The notes under the pieces were generated by a model, which was not told the DNA's origin, did not search any database, and saw nothing but the letters and a program-made list of their open reading frames with translations. This document shows positions 1 through 8,639 of a stretch of 64,000 nucleotides of DNA, piece by piece. The position numbers and the translations under genes are program-made. This DNA is from SG-bin7 sp964498095 (GTDB lineage: Bacteria; Bdellovibrionota; Bdellovibrionia; Bdellovibrionales; SG-bin7): assembly GCA_964498095.1 (NCBI GenBank), contig CAZCFY010000010.1:1-64000 (forward strand). The letters run 5' to 3'. The number at the start of each line of letters is the position of its first letter. Positions within the stretch are counted from its first letter, which is position 1.

Positions 1-88
1 CGCCGGAAGTAAAATTAAACCTTCAAAACTAAAGGCGGCAACGATGGCCCCGTTGAACTTTTTCGCCGGTGGCCATGCTGTGTCTAGC
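1..88. other. window edge, no gene recognised
   Basis: Nothing convincing is visible here. The bases lie downstream of the pentapeptide-repeat gene and contain only short or antisense reading frames. Confidence 0.5.
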
Positions 89-826
89 TCATTTAACCAA
101 AACCATTCCCAGTTTTTTAGCTTCCACGCGAGAGAGCGCCAAAAGAGTTTTAGAATTAAATTTTGCGCCTTTTAATTTGGTTGACTCCAATATTGCACCC
201 GAAAGATCAGCTCCGCGCAGATCTGCTCCTTGCAAGTTTGCATCTTCGAGATTGGCATTAATCAGTGAAGCACCGCTAAGTTTGGCGTTTTGCAGCTGGG
301 CCCCGGTTAAATTAATACCTTCAAGGTCAGACTTAGAAAGATTTGCTTTATTAAGATTTGCGCCTTTAAATATGCTATTCTTAATACTCGCACCCGATAA
401 ATTAGCGGCAACCAAGTTGACCTCTACGCCCTCTGCATCATTAATGTCGGCGCCCCGTAAATCGGCCTGAGAAAAATCGCCATAGCCGAGAGCAGATTCG
501 GCCAACAAGGCACCCGCCAATTTTGATTTCGCCGCGAGAACCCCCCGCAGATCGGCCCCCTGCAAACGGGCCCCCGTTAAATTAATTCCGGTCAAATCGC
601 CACACTCAGCGGTTCCGCCACGGGCGTAAAACTCATCCCAAAAGCTCTCTTCTGAAGAAAACAAATTATGACCTTCGATACCAGCTGGATCCTTACAGGC
701 TGACGGGGAATTATCAACTATCACGAGCACATAACGGATTACCACCTCGTCCTCCGCTTTCGCGAAAGTCGTGATTGATATGAGCCCCATGGCCAACAAA
801 ACAGATTCAATTACTCTTTTTTTCAT
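89..826 (-). CDS. secreted pentapeptide-repeat protein
   Basis: The preferred start is the ATG at 826, giving 245 aa. It begins MKKR and is followed by a hydrophobic stretch ending FAKA|ED, a good Sec signal peptide. A GGGGAAA ribosome site lies just upstream, whereas the in-frame ATG at 850 would put eight polar residues ahead of the signal. From about residue 77 to 220 the protein is built of A(D/N)LxG-type pentapeptides (for example GADLRGADLSGA), which in this family fold into a right-handed quadrilateral beta-helix. The segment before the repeats has two cysteines (in SACKD and AECGD) that could form a disulphide in the periplasm. Known pentapeptide proteins have diverse roles, so the function is unknown. 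It stands alone, about 100 bp downstream of glmS on the same strand. Confidence 0.85.
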   Translation of the reverse strand: MKKRVIESVLLAMGLISITTFAKAEDEVVIRYVLVIVDNSPSACKDPAGIEGHNLFSSEESFWDEFYARGGTAECGDLTGINLTGARLQGADLRGVLAAKSKLAGALLAESALGYGDFSQADLRGADINDAEGVEVNLVAANLSGASIKNSIFKGANLNKANLSKSDLEGINLTGAQLQNAKLSGASLINANLEDANLQGADLRGADLSGAILESTKLKGAKFNSKTLLALSRVEAKKLGMVLVK

Positions 827-932
827 GATTTCCCCGCATTCTGGCGCCACTTAGACACCGAAAAATCCTTACAGGTTAATCATTGCAACCCATGTTCCAA
901 AAATGATTACTAATGAGGGTAATAAGGTAGGC

Positions 933-2768
933 TTATTCGACAGTAACGGACTTGGCCAAATTGCGGGGCTGATCGACATCGTGGCCCATGGCAACCGCTA
1001 AATGATAGGCCATTAGCTGAAGGGGCATTACCGCGAGTATCGGATTAACAAGCCAATTAGCTTCTGGCAGTGAAAGGTAGTGCACACTGATACCAGCCAG
1101 TTTTTTGTCCTCGCCGGTTCCTATTGAAATAATTTGACCACCGCGGGCGCGGGCTTCCTCAAGATTGCTGACTGTTTTTTCATAAAGATCATCGCGTGGC
1201 GCTATCATAATTACGGCCATTGATTTATCAATCAAGGCCAAAGGTCCATGTTTCATTTCGCCGGCGGCATAGCCCTCGGCGTGCATGTAACAGAGCTCTT
1301 TAAGTTTAAGTGCTCCCTCGAGCGCGATAGGATAATTAATCCCACGGCCCATAAATAAAAATCCCCGGTAAGTTTTTAGAGATTTTGCCGCTTGGGCGAA
1401 AAATTTTGAATAAGAAATTATGATTTCCATCTGACTTGGCAGCGCCAGTAAAGCGCTAACGATTGTTTCTTCGGTGTCTCTATCAATCTCCCCGCGCACT
1501 CTTCCCATATAAATCGCAAATAGCTCAAGTACCACGAGCGTGCTGGTAAAAGCCTTCGTACTGGCGACCCCAATCTCGGGACCGGCATTCATGTAAAGAC
1601 TGCCGTCGGATTCACGGTCGATCGTTGAGTTTTTAACGTTACAAATACTTATGGTGGGAACGTTTATAGCTTTCATTTTTCGCAGCACTTCTAACGTATC
1701 GGCTGTTTCTCCGCTTTGAGAAATAAGAATCACGATGGAATCTTTTATCAGGATCGGATTGCGGTAACGAAACTCACTGGCAATGTCACACTCCACCGGA
1801 ACATTAGCATATTTTTCTAAAACATATTTACCGACACAACCGGCGTAAAAACTCGTTCCACAGCCAATAATATGAACTTTCGAAGCGTCCTTGAGAATTC
1901 GGTCTAAATTTTTGAGTTCAATTTCCCCAAGAAGGACGGACCTTGTTTTCAAATTAATGTGCGGAGCCATGGCATTAGCTACGGCGCGCGGTTGTTCCAG
2001 AATCTCTTTGAGCATGAAGTGCGGGTGCCCACCCTTTTCGGCTTTCTGCGCGTTCCAGTCGATGGTTTCGATTTCTTTTTGCAGCGGTTTACCTTCAAAA
2101 GTTAAAAACTTATAGTCCTTACCTTTCACGCACACAATTTCATTATCTTCCAAAAAAATAACCTTGTTAGTGTACGGAACAATCGCTTGCAGATCACTGG
2201 CGATAAGCAGTTCCCCGTTTCCTATTCCCAATATCAGCGGCGGGCCATCTTTAAATGCGACGAGCGTATCGGGTTCATTTTCTGACACAGCTAAGACCGC
2301 GTACGCGCCGGTCATCTTGGGTATTACGTTTTGCACGGCCCGACATAAATCCGTTCCCTTTTCGACCTCTTCGCTCAGGAGATGCGCAACAAGTTCTGAA
2401 TCGGTTTCCGATTCTAACTTTGCACCCTTGTCTTTTAGCTCCTCTCGGATGTTTTGGTAATTTTCGATAATACCGTTATGGACGATACTGACCTTGTCCA
2501 CCTTATGCGGGTGAGCATTTTGCTCCGAAGGAACTCCGTGGGTCGCCCAGCGTGTATGGCCGATGCCAATATGGCCGCTAAACTTTTCGCTCTTAAGTTT
2601 CTCTCCTAAATTACTAAGTTTTCCGTGGGCTCGAACACGGCGAAACTGGCCCTGATCAAGAATGGCCACACCGGCGCTGTCGTAACCGCGGTATTCAAGA
2701 CGCTTTAATCCTTCGAGAATAACTTCCTTTGGTTCTTTACTTCCGAGGTAACCAACTATTCCACACAT
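933..2768 (-). CDS. glmS: glutamine-fructose-6-phosphate aminotransferase GlmS
   Basis: This cytoplasmic enzyme makes glucosamine-6-phosphate from fructose-6-phosphate and glutamine, the first committed step towards UDP-GlcNAc. The 611 aa match the usual length. The N-terminal glutaminase domain (about 1-240) starts MCGIVGYLG with the nucleophilic Cys2 and has the YRGYDSAG motif. Two SIS sugar-isomerase domains follow (about 290-600), with CGTSFYAG, SQSGETADT and the C-terminal NLAKSVTVE. Its ATG shares one base with the glmU stop (TAATG), so the two are translationally coupled. The pair supplies amino sugar for peptidoglycan, LPS and the polysaccharide locus further along. Confidence 0.98.
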   Translation of the reverse strand: MCGIVGYLGSKEPKEVILEGLKRLEYRGYDSAGVAILDQGQFRRVRAHGKLSNLGEKLKSEKFSGHIGIGHTRWATHGVPSEQNAHPHKVDKVSIVHNGIIENYQNIREELKDKGAKLESETDSELVAHLLSEEVEKGTDLCRAVQNVIPKMTGAYAVLAVSENEPDTLVAFKDGPPLILGIGNGELLIASDLQAIVPYTNKVIFLEDNEIVCVKGKDYKFLTFEGKPLQKEIETIDWNAQKAEKGGHPHFMLKEILEQPRAVANAMAPHINLKTRSVLLGEIELKNLDRILKDASKVHIIGCGTSFYAGCVGKYVLEKYANVPVECDIASEFRYRNPILIKDSIVILISQSGETADTLEVLRKMKAINVPTISICNVKNSTIDRESDGSLYMNAGPEIGVASTKAFTSTLVVLELFAIYMGRVRGEIDRDTEETIVSALLALPSQMEIIISYSKFFAQAAKSLKTYRGFLFMGRGINYPIALEGALKLKELCYMHAEGYAAGEMKHGPLALIDKSMAVIMIAPRDDLYEKTVSNLEEARARGGQIISIGTGEDKKLAGISVHYLSLPEANWLVNPILAVMPLQLMAYHLAVAMGHDVDQPRNLAKSVTVE

Positions 2769-4126
2769 TACTTTTTGTATCCTTCTTTATTATACTGTTT
2801 GCCGCGCGCCACTCCTAAAGCCTTGGCCGGTACGTTTTTAGTAATCGTTGATCCCGAGGCAATTACAGCCTCATCCCCGATTTCCACGGGCGCCACGAAT
2901 TGCGAATCACTCCCGACAAAAACCCCTTTACCGATTTTAGTTTTATATTTTTTGCGGTCCACGGCATAGTTACAGGTAATTGTCCCACAGCCAATATTCG
3001 TGTCTTCACCGATCTCGGCGTCACCTAAATAAGTCAGATGCCCCGCTTTGGCGGCTTTGCCAAAAACTGTATTCTTCATTTCCACAAAATTCCCCACATG
3101 CGCTTCTTCACCAATTTCCGTTCCCGGACGCAAGCGGGCATAAGGTCCAACTACGGCTTTGAGTTTAATATCAACTTTCTCAGTATATGTCCCAGCGCGA
3201 ATTTCAACTTGGTTTGCCACTTTAGTGTCGGTAAGTACGCAGTTAGGCTCAATAATGCACATTTCACCAATCTTCGTGTCCCCCCGCAGATAAACATTCG
3301 GATAGATCACGGTGCTTGAGCCAACACTGACTGTGGCTTCGATATAAGTTGAGCGCGGAGAAATAATCGTTACTCCCGAATCCATCAGCTCTTTGGCTTT
3401 TCTTAAAAAAGAGATTTGGGTAGCGCCAGCAAGCTCGGCCTGGGTATTTACCCCATGAGCCACATGATTTCCGCCGCGAATTGCGGTGACTTTGCCGCCA
3501 TCTTCAATACACAAAGAAATTAAATCCGTTAAATAAAACTCTTTCTTTGAATTTTGATTTTTAATCTGCGGCAGAAATTTATTTAGGGTTTCAGCCTTCA
3601 AGACATAAATGCCCGTGTTGATTTCGTTGATTTTGAGAGTTTCCGCCGAGGCATCTTTGGCCTCGACAATCGCTTTGATATCACCTTTATGCCGCACGAT
3701 ACGGCCAAACTCCGCAGGATTTTTTAAAAGTGTCGTAACTAATCCAATTTCAGCACTTGAATCGCGAAACTCATTAATAAAATTTGTTATGTCCCGGCTC
3801 GTTAGTAACGGGTGATCGCCATTTAAAATTATGACTTCCCCTTCTAAGTTTTCAGGCTTCGCGGCACGAACGGCGTCGGCCGTTCCAAGCTGTTCCTTTT
3901 GCTCATAGCAAATCGCCCCTTGCGGCTCGACGACCTGCTTGACTAAAGCCGCACCCGTACCAACAACGACACGTGCCTCGTGACAGCCAGCCTTTTTTAC
4001 AGAATTTAGTACCGACAAAATCATTGGCTGGCCTGCGACCGGATGAAGGACTTTAGGAAGGCTTGATTTCATTCGCGTTCCCTTGCCAGCTGCTAAGATT
4101 ATCGCCGAAAATGATTTTGTGGACAT
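2768..4126 (-). CDS. glmU: bifunctional GlmU uridyltransferase/acetyltransferase
   Basis: GlmU acetylates glucosamine-1-phosphate and then uridylates it to UDP-GlcNAc. The 452 aa protein has an N-terminal nucleotidyltransferase domain with LAAGKGTRMKSSLPKVLH (residues 10-27) and the GDHPLL metal site. A C-terminal left-handed beta-helix of hexapeptides runs from about 250 to 440 and includes RPGTEIGEEAHVGNFVEMKN and TITCNYAVDRKKYKT. It is coupled to glmS by TAATG. The start ATG at 4126 is only two bases downstream of a TATAAT-like box (4129-4134, minus), so the true promoter must lie elsewhere. The 5' end overlaps the apparent start of the divergent carboxypeptidase gene. Confidence 0.98.
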   Translation of the reverse strand: MSTKSFSAIILAAGKGTRMKSSLPKVLHPVAGQPMILSVLNSVKKAGCHEARVVVGTGAALVKQVVEPQGAICYEQKEQLGTADAVRAAKPENLEGEVIILNGDHPLLTSRDITNFINEFRDSSAEIGLVTTLLKNPAEFGRIVRHKGDIKAIVEAKDASAETLKINEINTGIYVLKAETLNKFLPQIKNQNSKKEFYLTDLISLCIEDGGKVTAIRGGNHVAHGVNTQAELAGATQISFLRKAKELMDSGVTIISPRSTYIEATVSVGSSTVIYPNVYLRGDTKIGEMCIIEPNCVLTDTKVANQVEIRAGTYTEKVDIKLKAVVGPYARLRPGTEIGEEAHVGNFVEMKNTVFGKAAKAGHLTYLGDAEIGEDTNIGCGTITCNYAVDRKKYKTKIGKGVFVGSDSQFVAPVEIGDEAVIASGSTITKNVPAKALGVARGKQYNKEGYKK

Positions 4127-4835
4127 AAATTATACTCTAAGCCGCACATTTGACAGTGTCAAACTACCTCGCCATTCGCATTGGGCGGTGAGTACTTTAG
4201 GCAACAACATAGATTTATTTTTTTCCCCTGATTTTCTCTGGCAACCCCATTCACAACCACTCTTGTTCATTGGCGGCGTTCACGGCGATGAATATGAAGG
4301 GGTAGAGTTAGCGACAAGCACACTTAAATGGCTGGACGGCAATCAGGCCGCGTTTCCCTGGGTTGTGATTCCATGCATAAACCCTGACGGTTACAGCAAG
4401 AAGGAGCGAACTAACGGGCGCGGCGTTGATTTAAATCGAAATTTTCCGGCACGTGATTGGTCCGCAAAAATAAAATCGGCGCGCTACTACCCTGGCACTT
4501 CGCCAGCCAGTGAGCCCGAAGTACAAGCTTTAGTAAAATTTATTACGACCTATCGTCCGCGCCTTATTATCCACTGCCACTCTTGGCATCCCAGCATAAC
4601 GTTTACGGGCAAGGAGCCTCCGCCGGAGGCAAGAGTTTTAGGCGCGGCAACTGGCTATCCGGTTCAGCCCGATATTGGTTATCCTACCCCGGGAAGTTTA
4701 GGCCAATACGCCTGGTTAGAGTATGGAATCCCGGTAATTTGTATTGAAGAACAAGAAGGCACGGCGATAGAATTAGTGTGGCCGCATTTTGCAAACGGCA
4801 TAAAGGAAATTTTTAAATTGAAGAAAGAGTCATGA
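4083..4835 (+). CDS. M14-family zinc carboxypeptidase (MpaA-like)
   Basis: About 250 aa. Zinc-carboxypeptidase signatures are clear: GGVHGDEYEG (first His and Glu ligands), NPDGYSKKERTNGRGVDLNRNFPA, the third ligand in IIHCHSW, and a late catalytic Glu region in VICIEEQEG. The best family fit is murein-peptide amidase MpaA, which trims meso-diaminopimelate from muropeptides in peptidoglycan recycling. No signal peptide is seen, so it should act in the cytoplasm. The start is uncertain. ATG 4083 overlaps glmU by 44 bp on the opposite strand. GTG 4119 is an alternative, and GTG 4188 would cut into the region that aligns with the family. The stop overlaps the kinase start (ATGA). Confidence 0.8.
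   Translation: MPAAKIIAENDFVDINYTLSRTFDSVKLPRHSHWAVSTLGNNIDLFFSPDFLWQPHSQPLLFIGGVHGDEYEGVELATSTLKWLDGNQAAFPWVVIPCINPDGYSKKERTNGRGVDLNRNFPARDWSAKIKSARYYPGTSPASEPEVQALVKFITTYRPRLIIHCHSWHPSITFTGKEPPPEARVLGAATGYPVQPDIGYPTPGSLGQYAWLEYGIPVICIEEQEGTAIELVWPHFANGIKEIFKLKKES
4149..4163. promoter_or_regulatory. palindrome between divergent genes
   Basis: TTTGACAGTGTCAAA is a perfect 7+1+7 palindrome just upstream of glmU. It contains TTGACA on both strands. It could be an operator or part of a promoter, but it also lies inside the predicted reading frame of the carboxypeptidase gene. Confidence 0.35.
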
Positions 4836-6727
4836 GCGACACGGAAATTCTGCGATCTAGTTATTTACTTATTGGCGCTACAGGATCGGCTTCGCCAACG
4901 CTCGGGGCGGATTTTGCGCCCACATTAGAGAAGGCACGCAATCTGTCGGCTAAACAAAAATATGCGGTCATAACTTTACCCGCAAAGATTTCCGCGACAG
5001 AGGACGTCTGTAATTTTATTACCGAGACGCTAAGTCGCGATAAAAACACCCAACTTGTTTTACTTAGTGACGGCACCAGCGCTAAGGATCTGCGGCGCAT
5101 CTTATCGCTCACGCAGTTTTACCGCGTTCTAGAAAACTATAATGATCCCCGCTGGAACGAAATCTTAACCGAGGCCCAAGAAACTTACGCGCAAATCGAA
5201 CAAAGCCAACAACTTTTTAATCTCCTTAACGAACAAAATGAAAATCTTTTGCGGCTTTCCCATGAGCTTGAAGAACGCGTCGCCAAACGTCAGCAAAATA
5301 CCATTAAAGCGCGTGAGAAATTAGTTATTGCCAACCAACGCACCGAGGGCCTGCAGCGCGCGCTCATTGCACTTAACCGCGCCAAAACCATTTCAGAAAT
5401 CGAGTCTCTTGTCCGCGATGCTGTCTCTGAGGCGCTCAATGTCGACTGGATAAAAATTGATTTATTTGCTAATCCCTTTAGCCGCCAAATCGTCGAGCAA
5501 CGCACTAAAGACATGGTCTTTAGCTGTCCCCTTTATCAAGGCCCAACACAAATGGGACAAGTTCTCTTTGGGCGCTCGGGCTCCAAGCCGTTTAGCGGAA
5601 ATCAGGAAAATTTTCTAACTCAGGTGGCAGAATCAATTTCGCTGGCGGTTTTTCGTTTAAACAATCAACGTCACTTTGAGGTTTTAAAAAGTCAGTGGGA
5701 AGCGACATTTGATGCGATTACCAGACCACTAAGCCTCGTGGACTCCAATTTCAACATCGTCCGCAGCAATAAAACTTTCGTGCAGATGGCGAAGTCTCCA
5801 AGCAAAAAATGTTATGAGGCGCTTTTTAAACGCTCACAACCTTGTCAAAATTGTTCACTTGGTAAAAAATTTCGCCTTCCGCGCCAGGGAAAAACCGTGT
5901 TCGAAGTGACAAGCCAAGTTTTACATTCCCCCAATAGTGAACAACCGCTGTATATCAATCTCTATCACGACATTACCGAAGCGCTAAGTTTAGAGGTCCA
6001 GATTTTGGATTCATCGCGGGAAGCGGAAATTGGCCTCGTCGGCAGCAGTATCGCCCACGAACTCAATAATCCATTGGCGGGAATAATTTCGTTTATTCAA
6101 GTCATCAAAATGGATTTGAAAAAGACCGACCCCTATTATGACGATATTCTGCAAATGGAAAACGCGGCCTTACGTTGCAAGGATATCATTTCTAATCTGT
6201 TGGGGTTCTCTCGCTTGGCGCCGCTTTCACAAGCGGGACTCGTGGATTTACGTGATGTCATCCAACAGTCAAAGGAAATTTTTGAATTAAGAGCGAAGTC
6301 CAGTGGCATAGAGATCCGTCTAGAATTGCCCGAAAATCCAACAAAAATTGAAGGCCAAATTAACCTTTTAACCCAGGCGATCGGTCATTTAATGACGATG
6401 GCTTTGGCGACAATCGCCGAAGAACGGCGTAAAGACAAAACTATTAATCCCCAACTGTTTATTGGACTTGATGTGACTTCAGATACTTACTCAATTTCTT
6501 TTTCGACAAGCCTCCCACTAAATTCGCAGCCAGAGAGTCAGCCATATATAGACACCTCTGCTTTGAAGGAATCACTTGATTTAGATTTGCAAGTCACAAG
6601 CCAAATCATAAAAGATCATTTAGGACAACTCGACGTTATATCTTTGGACAAGTTTTTCCAGGCTAGAGTCAAGTTCACACGTCCAGAAACTCTACTAAAG
6701 AGCCAAGAAGTTGACAGGCAAATTTGA
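4832..6727 (+). CDS. histidine kinase with degenerate ATP-binding domain
   Basis: 631 aa, starting in a 4-bp overlap with the previous gene. Residues 1-110 look like a receiver-type fold without an obvious phospho-acceptor. A coiled coil (about 115-165), a GAF-like domain (about 175-285) and a PAS-like domain (about 290-390, with the cysteines CYEALFKRSQPCQNCS) follow. The HisKA H-box is intact at IAHELNNPLAG (His409). The catalytic ATPase domain is poor: the N-box position reads GHLMTMALATI with no Asn, the G1 region reads STSLPLNS, and the G2 region reads LDLDLQV where GTGLGL is expected. Downstream is an NtrC-type regulator, its likely partner. The kinase may be a phosphotransfer or phosphatase form, or may use another kinase. 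Confidence 0.85.
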   Translation: MSDTEILRSSYLLIGATGSASPTLGADFAPTLEKARNLSAKQKYAVITLPAKISATEDVCNFITETLSRDKNTQLVLLSDGTSAKDLRRILSLTQFYRVLENYNDPRWNEILTEAQETYAQIEQSQQLFNLLNEQNENLLRLSHELEERVAKRQQNTIKAREKLVIANQRTEGLQRALIALNRAKTISEIESLVRDAVSEALNVDWIKIDLFANPFSRQIVEQRTKDMVFSCPLYQGPTQMGQVLFGRSGSKPFSGNQENFLTQVAESISLAVFRLNNQRHFEVLKSQWEATFDAITRPLSLVDSNFNIVRSNKTFVQMAKSPSKKCYEALFKRSQPCQNCSLGKKFRLPRQGKTVFEVTSQVLHSPNSEQPLYINLYHDITEALSLEVQILDSSREAEIGLVGSSIAHELNNPLAGIISFIQVIKMDLKKTDPYYDDILQMENAALRCKDIISNLLGFSRLAPLSQAGLVDLRDVIQQSKEIFELRAKSSGIEIRLELPENPTKIEGQINLLTQAIGHLMTMALATIAEERRKDKTINPQLFIGLDVTSDTYSISFSTSLPLNSQPESQPYIDTSALKESLDLDLQVTSQIIKDHLGQLDVISLDKFFQARVKFTRPETLLKSQEVDRQI

Positions 6728-6808
6728 CACCGTCACGAAAAAATTTATAATTATAAGTAAGCCATATATAGAAATAACCATCGGCTCCGATACCACGGAA
6801 GGAATCGA

Positions 6809-8200
6809 ATGCCCAGCAGAAAAATTCTGATTGTCGACGATGAAAGCGCTCTAAGAACCTCGCTTTTTAGATTGCTTGATCGCAAGGGTTACCAAGTAAT
6901 TACCGCCAACTGCAAAAAAGAAGCTGAAATCTTTTGCCAGGCACAACAAGGAATAGATTTAGCACTTGTTGATCTCAACCTCCCTGATGGCAACGGTTAC
7001 GACTTAGTAAATTACCTAAGAACCCTGAGTCCCGCTACCAAAGTCATGATAATTACCGGGTTCGGCACAATTGATACTGCGGTTAAAGCTACCCGCGCAG
7101 GTGTTGTTGATTATTTGACCAAGCCTTTTGATATTGAACAACTCGTCGCCAACATTGAGACCTCTCTTCGGCCGGTAGAAGTGCAAAGCGCGGAAGCCGC
7201 CCAAGCTGGGAAGTCAAAATTTAAATTTGAGAATATCATCGGCGAAAGCCCCCAAATTAAAAACGTGATTCGCTTTATCGAAACCGTTGCCGACTCGGAC
7301 TCAACGATTCTAATTAGCGGCGAGAGCGGAACAGGGAAAGAATTGGTCGCTAAAGCTATTCATTATAACTCTAACCGCCGCAATAATCCCTTTGTGCCGG
7401 TAAACTGTGGCGCTATCCCGCGCGAACTGTTAGAAAGTGAACTTTTCGGTCACATTAAAGGCGCCTTTACGGGCGCCGTTGCTAACCGCATCGGCCGCTT
7501 TGAACTTGCCGCAAATGGCACAATCTTTTTAGATGAAATTGGCGACATGAATCCGATGTTGCAGGTAAAACTTTTGCGTGTGCTGCAAGAGAGAAATTTT
7601 GAACCCGTGGGCAGCACCAAGACTATCGACGCCCGGGCACGGGTAATTACCGCCACCAATATTAACCTCGAGGAAGCCGTTGAGCGCGGTGATTTTCGTG
7701 AAGACTTATTTTACCGCTTAAATGTTATTCCTATTCACCTTCCCGCCTTACGCGAGCGCAAATCAGACATCCCTGTTTTATTAAATCACTGCGTGGAGCG
7801 CTTTAATAAATCCAAAGGCAAAAACCTTACGGGCTTTAGTGAAGAGGTATTGAATCTGCTGGCTGATTACAACTGGCCTGGAAACGTGCGCGAATTAGAA
7901 AACTTAGTTGAGCGCTTAACTATTTTAAAGGGTCATGGCCAAGTCGAGGCCGCTGATTTACCCGAAAAGTATTTAAATCAGCGTGTGGTAGACTCCGAGC
8001 CCGAGAATATCGTGTTGCCAGATTCCGGCGTGGATTTTAATACTGCCGTAGATTCCTATGAGAACGCCTTGATCATTCAAGCCTTAGAGCGCACCGGCTG
8101 GAACCGCAATCAAGCCGCCACTTTGTTGCGCCTAAACCGCACGACGCTCGTAGAGAAAATCAAAAAGAAGGGCTTACGCCCGCCCGAGAGCGAAATTTAA
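6809..8200 (+). CDS. NtrC-family sigma-54-dependent response regulator
   Basis: 463 aa with the classical three parts. The receiver domain (1-120) has phospho-acceptor Asp55 in LVDLNLPDG and the switch Lys in YLTKPFD. The AAA+ sigma-54 interaction domain (about 140-375) has Walker A GESGTGKE (171-178), GAFTGA (218-223, the sigma-54 contact), Walker B FLDEIGDM and the arginine-finger region. A Fis-type helix-turn-helix ends the protein (WNRNQAATLLRLNRTTLVEKI). All key residues are present, so it should activate RpoN promoters when phosphorylated. It lies 81 bp after the histidine kinase on the same strand, with its own GGAAGGA ribosome site. Its targets cannot be told from the sequence. Confidence 0.95.
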   Translation: MPSRKILIVDDESALRTSLFRLLDRKGYQVITANCKKEAEIFCQAQQGIDLALVDLNLPDGNGYDLVNYLRTLSPATKVMIITGFGTIDTAVKATRAGVVDYLTKPFDIEQLVANIETSLRPVEVQSAEAAQAGKSKFKFENIIGESPQIKNVIRFIETVADSDSTILISGESGTGKELVAKAIHYNSNRRNNPFVPVNCGAIPRELLESELFGHIKGAFTGAVANRIGRFELAANGTIFLDEIGDMNPMLQVKLLRVLQERNFEPVGSTKTIDARARVITATNINLEEAVERGDFREDLFYRLNVIPIHLPALRERKSDIPVLLNHCVERFNKSKGKNLTGFSEEVLNLLADYNWPGNVRELENLVERLTILKGHGQVEAADLPEKYLNQRVVDSEPENIVLPDSGVDFNTAVDSYENALIIQALERTGWNRNQAATLLRLNRTTLVEKIKKKGLRPPESEI

Positions 8201-8201
8201 T

Positions 8202-8552
8202 TTACGCCCAGTGGAGAGCGTTAGGGTTTTTCCAGAGATCGGCGGAATCTGCCTTTGTCTGTTTAAATTTGCAAATTTTTTCTGAATAAGTTTTCGAAAT
8301 AGCTCGAACGCACTTTGCTTTTGCTTTTGCTTTTGCTTTTGCTTTTGCTTTTGCTTTTGCTTTTGCTTTTGCTNNNNNNNNNNNNNNNNNNNNNNNNNNN
8401 NNNNNNNNNNNNNNNNNNNNNNNNNNNNNNNNNNNNNNNNNNNNNNNNNNNNNNNNNNNNNNNNNNNNNNNNNTTTTGCTTTTGCTTTTGCTTTTGCTTT
8501 TGCTTTTGCTTTTGCTTTTGCTTTTGCTTTTGCTAAAAATTATTTCGGACAT
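8202..8552 (-). CDS. possible low-complexity Lys/Ser repeat ORF across an assembly gap
   Basis: From an ATG at 8552, with a plausible AAGGAA ribosome site 8 bases upstream, the reading frame gives MSEIIFSKSKSKSK and enters a hexanucleotide repeat (AAAAGC on this strand) that encodes alternating Lys-Ser. The repeat is broken by 100 N. Beyond the gap the frame is not determined: one frame reads KAKAKAKC and runs to 8202, another gives SKVRSSYFENLF and stops at about 8267. The hexamer unit is divisible by three, so copy-number change would lengthen the protein without shifting its frame. It may equally be a non-coding repeat tract. I do not recognise a family. Confidence 0.25.
   Translation of the reverse strand: MSEIIFSKSKSKSKSKSKSKSKSKSKXXXXXXXXXXXXXXXXXXXXXXXXXXXXXXXXXXAKAKAKAKAKAKAKAKAKAKCVRAISKTYSEKICKFKQTKADSADLWKNPNALHWA
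8313..8534. repeat. (TTTTGC)n hexanucleotide tandem repeat interrupted by N
   Basis: About nine perfect TTTTGC units precede the gap and ten perfect units follow it. No sequence variation is seen between units, which suggests recent expansion by slippage and explains why the assembly broke here. The true length is unknown. It lies between the end of the sigma-54 regulator gene and the HNH endonuclease gene. Confidence 0.95.
8374..8473. other. assembly gap (100 N)
   Basis: Exactly 100 N, which is normally a placeholder for a gap of unknown size, inside the TTTTGC repeat. Confidence 0.97.
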
Positions 8553-8639
8553 TTCTGTTTTTTCCTTGCGATTTTTTAATTTATAATTATATTTCACTTA
8601 TTCCAAAATTTACTCCCACAAATAACTTCAGGAGGCCGC

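Noticed and set aside
69..470. Plus-strand frame of 133 aa over the pentapeptide gene
   Set aside because: Antisense shadow of the regular repeat codons, with no family similarity or ribosome site.
8315..8536. Plus-strand leucine-run and Cys-Phe-run reading frame
   Set aside because: Pure consequence of the TTTTGC repeat; no ribosome site, frame differs on each side of the gap.
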